Shown here one piece after another: positions 1-7,615 of a stretch of DNA of 13,535 nucleotides. The notes under the pieces were generated by a model, which worked only from the letters and a program-made list of their open reading frames with translations, had not been told where the DNA came from and searched no databases. The stretch's first letter is position 1, and each line of letters opens with the position of its first letter. This DNA comes from Acanthamoeba lenticulata (lineage: Eukaryota > Discosea > Longamoebia > Acanthamoebidae): assembly GCA_002179805.1 (NCBI GenBank), contig NAVB01001548.1, forward strand, positions 1 to 13,535, read 5' to 3'. Position numbers and translations under genes: made by a program.

Positions 1-1180
1 CGTACTGGGCTGAAGAAGGGTTCGGATGGTGCGGGCGGCACGCAGACGCTGCCTGACATCGAGGTAGGAGCTGGGCTCGTCAAACATGTAGCTGTGGCAC
101 CCCAACCAACCGGCAAAAACTCGAATGTCAGCAGCTCGAAGTGATTGCAGAGAGTGAAAGAGAGAAAGAAAAAGAGGGGAGGGCGGTGCGAACATGTCGG
201 CCTCCTGCACGCAGACCACGCCAATGGCGAAACGCTGCAGCTCACCACCGGAGAGAGCCTCCACGGAGCGGTCCAGCACAGTGCCCAGGTCTGGGGGAAG
301 AAGAAACAGCAACCACCACCAGGTGTCAGCTCACCGGGGGGGGGGGCACATGGGAAGCGAAGGAGAGGGTCAGGGTACCCAGCTGGTCGAAGATCGCTTC
401 CCGGACCTTACGCTCATCCTTGCCTTCCATGATCTTCATGACGCTGCCCTTCACGGCCTTGGGAATCTGATCCACGTACTGAGGCTTGATGATGGCCTTG
501 AGGTTGTCCTCCAAAATCTTGGTGAAGTAGTTCTGGAGCTCAGAACCCCTGAAATAGGTCAGGATCTCCTGCCAATCGGGCGGCGAGTTCCATCGACCAA
601 GGTTCGGCTGCGGCAAAAAGGCAATAAATGGGCGGAGATGAGAAAAAAGGGCCCTCCATGCAGCCCCACGCCTACACGCTGGCAAAGACACGAACCTTCA
701 GCTTTCCGGCAAGGATCTTGAGCGCGGTGGACTTGCCGATACCGTTGGTACCGACCAGACCGAGAACCTGCCCGGGGCGAGGCACGGGGAGCCTGCGCAG
801 CAGGAATGTTGCAGTAAGCAAAATGAATAAAGAATGAGAGCGATGGTTACAAAAAGGTGTGAGACGTGCCTGTGGAGCTTGAAAGAGTTAGAGCCGTAGC
901 GGTGAGTAGTGGCAGACTCGAGGTTCTTGGGAAGGTTGATGATCTGGATGGCCTTGAAGGGGCATTTCTTCACACAGATACCGCAACCAATGCACAACTC
1001 CTCCGAGATGGTAGCCAGCTTGTCCTTCTCGGTGACCTCAATGCAGAGTTTGCCCATCTTCACCACGGGGCACGACCTCTTGCATTCCTGCCTACATTTT
1101 TTGGGCTTGCATTTGTCGTTGCTCACAATGGCGATACGGGTGAGCTTGTCTCCCTTGTCCTTGTTCTTTCGGGTGGCCAT
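1..1180 (-). CDS. ABCE1: ABCE1/RLI1 ribosome-recycling ATPase, 5' part (3' end outside window)
   Basis: ABCE1 splits post-termination and stalled ribosomes in the cytosol and acts in initiation; it carries two N-terminal 4Fe-4S clusters and two ABC ATPase domains. Inferred exons (minus): 1180-870, 792-696, 607-379, 290-194 and 91-1, giving 275 codons before the left edge. Residues 24-46 hold a Cys series (CKPKKC, ECKRSC, LC) and 63-73 hold [11 protein letters not shown], the Fe-S ligands. NBD1 shows Walker [10 protein letters not shown] (118-126), signature LSGGE (225-229) and Walker B/D-loop [12 protein letters not shown] with Glu250. NBD2 would lie beyond the edge. The ATG at 1180 gives a basic extension (ATRKNKDKG) of several residues before the conserved DKLTRIAIV start seen in animals. 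Intron 793-869 starts with GC, not GT. The gene is transcribed divergently from the DP gene. Identity is very secure because family motifs run through every exon. Confidence 0.96.
336..346. repeat. G11 homopolymer in an ABCE1 intron
   Basis: Eleven consecutive G residues lie on the plus strand within ABCE1 intron 291-378, giving C11 in the transcript. Length errors here would not affect the coding frame. Confidence 0.85.
793..869 (-). other. ABCE1: GC-AG intron in ABCE1
   Basis: Exon 1 ends ...TTC AAG CTC CAC AG and is followed by gcacgtctca; the intron ends ctgcgcag, and exon 2 opens with G CTC CCC GTG CCT CGC. Only this junction joins FKLHR to LPVPRPG in frame, as in ABCE1 of other eukaryotes. 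A GT donor 6 nt downstream (CAC|gtctca) would break the frame. The donor is therefore GC in an otherwise normal 77-nt intron. Seen directly in the sequence, assuming no base-call error. Confidence 0.85.
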
Positions 1181-1369
1181 CTCGCTCGCCGGGCAGGTTA
1201 ATGTGTGCGCTGTGATGCCGCCCACTCTTCTCCGCACCAAGATCGGTCTTGGAAGAAAGTGAGAACCAATTTGTGCCTCAATTGCCTGCGGTGGGCTTCG
1301 AACTGCAGGCTGAAGGAGAGCAGAAAGCGCGGGAAGCACCGCAGCTCAGCGTAAAAGAAGATCTGCACC
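1181..1369. promoter_or_regulatory. Divergent promoter between ABCE1 and the DP gene
   Basis: These 189 bp separate the ATG of ABCE1 (minus) from the ATG of the DP gene (plus), so they must hold both promoters and 5' untranslated sequence. No convincing TATA box was seen. An E2F-like element lies at 1327-1336. Nothing else in it was recognised. Confidence 0.7.
1327..1336. promoter_or_regulatory. E2F/DP-like site upstream of the DP gene
   Basis: The sequence GCGCGGGAAG (reverse complement CTTCCCGCGC) resembles the E2F/DP element TTTSSCGC, written here as GCGSSAA(A/G). It lies 33 bp upstream of the DP start codon and 147 bp upstream of the ABCE1 start. Its last base departs from the strict consensus. 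Autoregulation is an inference. Confidence 0.4.
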
Positions 1370-3022
1370 ATGTCGCAGCCGCCCAGTGAATGGTCGGACA
1401 GAATCTTTGATGGTAGTTCCACCCTTCAAGACCTCTCCTTTCGGATCGCTTCTAACTCATATGTTTTCCAGCCCGATCAACCCAACATGAAACATTCGAG
1501 GGCCTTGCAGGACCATCTACCACGAACCAGTGGGGCCCCTACTATCCGTCTTATCCTCTTGGCGAAGGGCCAAAGCAAGCGGATGGGCTGCACAACGAGT
1601 TCCTCCAATTTTGTCGTGATTCTGGCATCGAAGACCTGGCCAAGCATTCGGGCCTCGTCCACAATGGCGAAATGTCAGATCTAAAATCCTACTCTGCTGC
1701 CACAGGTGCTTCCTCTCTTCCCTTGACGTTTATGCGTATGGCTTTGCTTCTTACCGAGTCTCGGTATGCAGTCCCTACAGCTGCCTCTTTGCCTCGGCCC
1801 CACGAGGGCCCTCTGCCCACTGTGGCTCTTCCGACCCCTGACATGGCCTCTATGAAGCGAAAGGATCCCGCTACGCCAGAGGGCCCTTCAGTCACCGCAA
1901 CTGAGGCATCCACCTCGCCCTCTGGTTCCAGGTGCGTTCGAAGACCGTATCGTGTTGTGTTAGTCGGGCCCTCAAGCTCTTGTGTCACCCTACCACAGGA
2001 AGAAGCGACGCACGCAGAGCCGGGGCTCCAAGAACAAAGGCCTTCGTCACTTCAGCCTCAAGGTGTGCGAAAAGGTCCAGTCCAAGCGCGTAACTACCTA
2101 CAACGAGGTACTTGCCCCGGCAACCCCAACCTATGATTGTGATGTGTTTCTATGTACGGGTCTGATATTGGATTACTACGCCTCCAGGTCGCTGACGAGC
2201 TGGTGGCCGAGTTGCAGAAGCTCGCAGCAGCCGGTCAGGCCGAGGGGATGGGCAACAACGTATGTATCCGACAATGCCCCTTCCTTCTCTCCTCCTCTAA
2301 GGAGCTGTCTCTCATCTTGGTTTTCTCGCGAGCAGAAAAACATCCGGCGGCGCGTCTACGACGCCCTCAACGTGCTGATGGCGATGGACATCATCACCAA
2401 GGAGAAGAAAGAGATCCGATGGGTGGGTCTTCCTACCCACTCCAAGCAGGACCTCCACAAGCTCGAGGTAGCCTCCTCTCCTTTCCTTCATTTGCCCAAA
2501 TTCTCCAGAAGAGAGTCATCTCTGATCCGCTCGAGTATCGTCGCAGGCGGACCAAGAGGCTCGGCTCGACCGGATGCGCAAGAAGGCCGAACACTTGGAC
2601 GAGCTCCTCTCGCAGGTAAGCGCTGCACCACGCAAGCTTCTTGTTCTTGTGTTGGCGTTCTCACAAGCAGTGCTTTCGTGATGCAGCAACGGTCGTACCG
2701 GAACCTGCTCGTCCGAAACGCCAAGGTCGGGCAGGCGCAGCTGACCGACGCCAGCGCTCGGATCTACCTGCCCTTCATCCTGGTCAACACCCGAAACACG
2801 ACCGAGATCGAGTGTGAAATGGCCGAGGACCACTCCGAGTATTTCTTCAACTTTAGCGCGCCTTTCGAGATTCACGACGACACAGAGGTGCTCAAGCGAG
2901 CTGGCATGGATCGCGAGCAGCCCGGCCCGCCGAGCCCCCGCACGGTGGCGCCCATCCGGCTCTCTGTCGTGCCTGCTCCCACGCCTTCGGCCGCAGGCGC
3001 CCAGCGCCAAGGTCTCCTCTAG
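1370..3022 (+). CDS. TFDP: DP-family transcription factor (E2F dimerisation partner)
   Basis: DP proteins pair with E2F and bind TTTSSCGC sites at cell-cycle genes in the nucleus. Inferred exons: 1370-1412, 1472-1705, 1772-1931, 1999-2107, 2188-2259, 2336-2467, 2547-2615 and 2687-3022, giving about 384 aa. Residues 146-160 are a basic run (RKKRRTQSRGSK). The winged-helix domain spans about 157-240, with KGLRHFSLKVCEKV, the DNA-contacting RRRVYD at 210-215 and KKEIRWVGLP. A coiled-coil/dimerisation region follows (about 245-345), with FNFSAPFEIHDDTEVLKR near its end. The first 145 residues are low-complexity and not recognised. The C-terminal tail is Pro/Ala-rich and lacks the long acidic stretch of animal DP1. 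The first intron contains a strong ctaac branch point at about 1452. The 66-nt intron 1706-1771 is in frame and stop-free, so its splicing is not certain; retention would add 22 residues. Confidence 0.93.
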
Positions 3023-3132
3023 AAGCCGCTTTAGCGACGCTCGTACGATCTTTGTATTTGGCCGGTCTCATGAGGGGCATAAACTGTAGTTACACACAAA
3101 CATACACGGCTTGGCACCAACCGCGCCGCTCC
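3023..3132. other. Convergent 3' gap between DP and UBE3C genes
   Basis: Only 110 bp lie between the DP stop (TAG, 3020-3022) and the UBE3C stop (TGA on minus, 3133-3135). Both 3' untranslated regions and cleavage sites must fit here or overlap. A cataaa motif near 3078 is a possible weak poly(A) signal for the DP gene; no canonical AATAAA is seen for either gene. Confidence 0.6.
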
Positions 3133-6100
3133 TCAAGAGAGCTCGAACCCAGCGGCCGAGCGGATGGCGTAGAGGAGTTTCTCGCGCATGATCTTGGCGC
3201 TCTTGTAGGGGAAGATCTTGAGCAGGTTCATGCACGTGGACGCCGTAGGCAGGTGCTCCGACGTCCGATCGCTTCCGCCCGCCTTGTGGATGGCAAACGG
3301 CGGATTCAGGTGCGCAAAGCCGAGCAAAGGCGGCTGTGCAGGAGAAACGCTTGACGGTCAGGACCACAGCAGAGAGGGAGATCGAGAGAGAGAGAGAGGA
3401 GAGAGAGAGTTCGATCAAGAGCCGAGATGCAGTACCCGCGAACAACTGGTGACGAACTTGAGGAAGAGGTGCTGATCCTCGACGCTAAAGCTCTGAAGGA
3501 CCTCCCACAGCATGTGGATCGCCGGGTGATCATCGCTGTACCCGCCGCCGTAATGTACGTGCTGCAGCAGCCAAACACGTGGCCATCATCAACATTCTAC
3601 AGTCAGCTCCTACTACAATTGCATCAAGCCAGAGCAAAAAGAGAGGCAGTCCTAACCTGGCGGAGATCGATCAAGTCGATTCCTCCCTGCCGACCGGCGA
3701 TGAGAAGGTGGAGCTCGTGTTGGTTGAACATACGCAACCACTCGGGCTTGATGAGAGCTGAGAAGCCCCGCAAGAAGGCAGCGCATTGCCGTCGGATTTG
3801 CGTGTTGAGGCGATAGTGCGCGACGCGGTGGATATACTCGACCTTGTTTTCGTTGGTGACTGGTATGTCGCGGCCACCCGGGACCAGCTCGACCACCTGC
3901 CCATGCCCCCAAAGTCAGACGGAGATGAGGCCACGAGCGGAGGAGGAAAGGAGAGATGGGAAACAGGCCACTTTACCTCGAAAGCGCCAAAAACGTTGTT
4001 TGTGACGGTAAAGTTAAGAGAGAAGTCTTCCTCCACGTTGCCATCGTAGTGCTTGAGGATCATCAGATTGCGGTGCAACTCCGGATCCAGGAACACCAGG
4101 TCATTGTAGTAGTTGAACTTGGACAAGAGCTTGGCGCTAAAGGACGACGAAGGATCAAACTCAGAACTGCTCGGCGTCGGCGAGAGGGAGGGCAGACGTA
4201 CAGGAAAAAGTTGGCGAAGGGGACCTCGACGAGGATGCCCTCGTACAGAGCCTTGCCGATGACTTTGCCCAAAAACTCAAAGTGGCCCAAGTGGTTCTCC
4301 GAGGCGCGGTGCGAGTTGGGGTTGGGGTAGAGCAGCCGATCAGCGGTCTCCAAGAACAACCCGTACTCAGGCCCAAACGCTTTCTTGGAGAGCCTGCAAC
4401 CACAAATGACACATTTTTAATTGTCAGTTTGTGAGTCACGTTCAACTCAGCAGCTCCACGCCGGTGACGTACTCGGTCAAGAATTCTTTAAACACGCCTC
4501 CGCCATCGATGCCGGCTTCGGGCAAGCCCTCAGCATTGACGAAGCTCACCTTGATCAGTCCCTTCAGCTTTTCGGCTGCACCAAAAGTGCAAATTCGTAA
4601 GCACAAACAAGTCCGCGCAAAGTGCTGCAAATAACGAGGACAACGTACGTTCCGACCCAGCAAGGGCGGCGTAGCCGTCCTCGAACACAAAGTCGCGCCG
4701 GATGGTGACCCGTGTTTCGCCACCCCACGTTCGGTAGTCCATCACGAGTTCCTTGTCCGCGGCGACGAGCCTGGTGAACAGGCGGAAGCGCATGTCGGCG
4801 GGCACGAGGAAAGGGATGTGCTTCAAGATGCGCCGTGCGCGCTTATCGCCAACCATCACGTCCGCCTCGAACTGTGCCGTGTTGAGCGCAATCTCGTCGG
4901 CTGACCAGTGGTGGTCGTTGCAATATACATGGCGAGAACTGTGCGTAGTTGTGCGGCGCATAAGCATAACATAAAAGATACACCGTATGATGATAGTCAG
5001 CGGCAGATCCTCCACGTACTTGCGGTCATACAGCTGCTGTAGCACCGCCGTGATGGCTTTGCGGAGATGGCGGTTCTGGTACACGGCCGGGACGTCCCTG
5101 TTGCCCTTGACCCAATACATGCGGAAGACGATTTTCTGTACGTGCAGAGGACGAAGCCGACAGTAAGTCGTGAGAAGAGGGCGAGGCAGGCACACAGAAG
5201 GCCGGCGGCACCTTGAGCGCAAGGCTCATGAAGAGCACCTCTTTGAGCGAGAAGCACGTCTGGCGCTTGAAGAACTCCTCGTCGTCCAACGAGACCAGGA
5301 TGTGGCTATAGCACATGCAGAAGAGGCCCAGAGCGCTGGACACTCCGTCGATTGGCCCTGCAGTTGCAGCGCAGAACAGAAGTCATGATCACTTTCCCGG
5401 TTAACAACGAAGAAGAAGAAGGATGGTGCACGTACCTGTACTCCCTCTCTCGACGAACTCGTGAAACTCAAACGTGGAGGTGAGCATACGCCACACGTTG
5501 GTGACAACACTATTCGCCAACGCATTGAGCAGGACCAATCGCGTCGGGTGCTCTTCCGCCAGGAGATTGTTACAGAGCTGGCACAGACCAAGCAGACCTC
5601 TGCGACGAGACTGTTGTCAGCCACAACCCTACACCTCGGAAGAGGATCAAATGGGATTCGCGTACCTGGGGAAGACGACCCGGAAAGGCGACGGCTCCTG
5701 TTGGGTCGCGCGGGAAGGCAGCTCCGTGGGAAGGAACACTTTGAACAAGGACTCGAGAATAGATGGGCTCATGAGGCCCGCCACTTGCTGCAGGACGACA
5801 TTTTCTCGTCGATCATCCACGTCAAGCACACCGTCAGCTTCCTCCTCTTCCTCCAGGTCCATGTTATCTGCATGAACACAGAAACATGATCAACGGCTGC
5901 ATCGTGGAAAAAGAGGCTAGAAACATCACCACCGCGTACCTTGGGCCAGGTAGGACGCTCTCTTCTTAGCTGCTACTTGACTCGCCGTGAAGGCTTGGGT
6001 CAAGAAGTCGAGCAACCGGCTCACCGCTTCCAAGAATGCAGTCTGACAGACAGCGTGAAGTTGATGTGAGAAAACTCGAACAGGCAAAGCGAAAGGCTTG

Positions 6101-7391
6101 CAACGCTCAACGTACCGATATCTGGGGATTATGTTGTTGAACGGTGTGATTGACGAGATCGAGCAAGTTGTTCAGAATCACCTTCGGCCGATCCATTTCT
6201 GCGGCCTTGAACTCGCCCGACATAACGGAGAGCGAGCCAGCAAAAGAGGTGACAAGGGAATTGATCGCGGAGGCGGGCAGACGCTGGGTAAGACGCGGAA
6301 CGGACAGCACTTGATGCGTGAACCGCTGTGAAGCCGTAGGTGCGGACGCCATGAACGCCATGTTGCGGAAGGGAAGAAGCGCCAGAGAAATGAGGCTCAA
6401 CAGCACAGGATTGGCTTCCCTTGTGGAGTTGCTGTCGACCTGAAGAGTGCAAGAACATCATTAGGCTATGGTGTCAAGGCTAAACATGACGCCAGTAGCC
6501 AAAGAAGAAACTCGCAAGAAGAGGGCATACCAGCCGGGCCAAAGCTCGGTGAATCGATTCAAAAAAGCCATGCTCTACACTGTCAAGGAGGATACGTGAC
6601 GCCAAGACGATCTTCTCGTCCTCGCCACCAACAGGCCACTCAGCAGCATTACACAGAATGAGTAACAACCGCAGTGCAGGCGAAGGTTCCTGCATATCGG
6701 TCGGTCTGCGCACCATCAAGCACAATGAGGCATCAGTCACGCAAGTTGCCTGTGGCGCTGGCTCCATGCACGTACTCGACAACAAGGCGCTGTACACAAA
6801 TGCGGGCAAGGCGCTTTGTTTCAACCAACCACCCGAGCCGTGTTGGGTCCTTGAAGGCGGGGCTAAAGTAGTTGGCAGGCTCTACATGGCAAGCACACTT
6901 TGTAAGGCCACATGAATGAGGAGTGCAGAGAGACAGAGGACCCGTACCTTTGTTCTTGGTGCTGGTGAGGACGATTTGGCACATGCGCTTGAAGTGCTCC
7001 ACATCGGCGCCTTGTGAGGGAGAGTAGAAGAACAGGAACTGTCGCAGAAGCGGGAAGAAGATGGGCACAGCAGAAGAAAGTGCAGGCGGTAACAGCTGCA
7101 CTTTGTTCATCTTTTGCTCCCAATCCTTCCTTTCTACCTCCTTTTGCTTGCACACTGCACATCTAGCGCGGTAGAAGGCCTGTTTGTGCGACGAGAATGA
7201 ATGGACTAGTAGCGATAACTCAGTGTGGAGATGCGTACCTGAATCCGCGTGGCACTCACGTTTCTCTTCTTGTCCAGGAGTCGAAGTTGTCGCTCTTGCT
7301 CGGTCCTTTGCAGGAACCTGTTCCGATCTTCCTCTTCTCTGCGCTGACCGCCCAGGTTTATCTGCTTGCGCCCAACGTTATGCAAAAACAT
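3133..7391 (-). CDS. UBE3C: UBE3C/Hul5-type HECT E3 ubiquitin ligase
   Basis: This family extends ubiquitin chains on proteasome-bound substrates, forming a thioester on a HECT cysteine. Inferred exons (minus): 7391-7239, 7179-6948, 6881-6776, 6705-6531, 6439-6116, 6042-5940, 5867-5666, 5599-5436, 5357-5212, 5135-4984, 4938-4649, 4575-4473, 4393-4202, 4136-3977, 3896-3657, 3561-3436 and 3333-3133. Total is 1022 aa, against about 1083 in human. The N-terminus has [20 protein letters not shown] and an IQ motif (RIQAFYRAR, 49-57), both typical of UBE3C. The HECT domain fills roughly the last 360 residues: AGIDGGG (703-709), [35 protein letters not shown]. The catalytic Cys990 lies in [11 protein letters not shown] (codon 3232-3234), 32 residues from the C-terminus as in human; the protein ends AAGFELS. 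All splice phases match. The 45-nt intron 4939-4983 is in frame and could be retained. Confidence 0.95.
3371..3409. repeat. (GA)n microsatellite inside a UBE3C intron
   Basis: An almost pure purine run of GA dinucleotides, with small interruptions, lies in the 102-nt intron 3334-3435. On the transcribed strand it reads (CT)n and forms the pyrimidine tract ahead of the acceptor of the last UBE3C exon, which carries the catalytic cysteine. Confidence 0.9.
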
Positions 7392-7543
7392 GGCGCCCGC
7401 AGCTCTGTGTCCTCAATTGATTTCTTCGCTCCGATGCTAGGGCCACTGGCGGCCGTGCCAGGTTCTTGTGTTCTGTTCAATCCACCACAACCTGCGTGGC
7501 GAAAAAGTTTGCGTTTCTGGGCTCTTTCTATTTTCACAGAATT

Positions 7544-7551
7544 TTTCGCGC
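7544..7551. promoter_or_regulatory. Perfect E2F consensus site TTTCGCGC
   Basis: The sequence TTTCGCGC, preceded by more T residues and followed by C, is an exact match to TTTSSCGC. It lies about 153 bp upstream of the UBE3C start codon. Given a DP gene in the same window, E2F/DP control of UBE3C is a reasonable but untested inference. Confidence 0.5.
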
Positions 7552-7590
7552 CGTGCCGGGGTTCGGCGGCAGAAGCAAGAAAATGGAGAT

Positions 7591-7602
7591 AAAAACGTTT
7601 TT
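7591..7602. other. 12-bp palindrome AAAAACGTTTTT
   Basis: This perfect inverted repeat without a spacer lies just beyond the TTC14 stop codon (13 bp 3' of it on the minus strand). It may be part of the 3'-end signal or of the UBE3C upstream region. It is short and could be chance. Confidence 0.4.
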
Positions 7603-7615
7603 TCTTGGCTTTTGC

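Larger units (their letters stand above)
7392..7615. promoter_or_regulatory. UBE3C promoter and TTC14 3' untranslated region
   Basis: This 224-bp gap lies between the UBE3C start (7391) and the TTC14 stop (7616-7618), both on the minus strand. It contains a perfect E2F site (7544-7551) and the 12-bp palindrome AAAAACGTTTTT (7591-7602), which lies just past the TTC14 stop. No canonical AATAAA was found on the minus strand. Confidence 0.6.

Noticed and set aside
866..1262. Plus-strand open frames opposite ABCE1 exon 1
   Set aside because: They are shadows of a strongly conserved coding exon on the minus strand.
2321..2332. TCTCGCGAG-like palindrome as a regulatory element
   Set aside because: It lies at the 3' end of a DP intron, next to the acceptor, and is not an exact element; chance is likely in GC-rich DNA.
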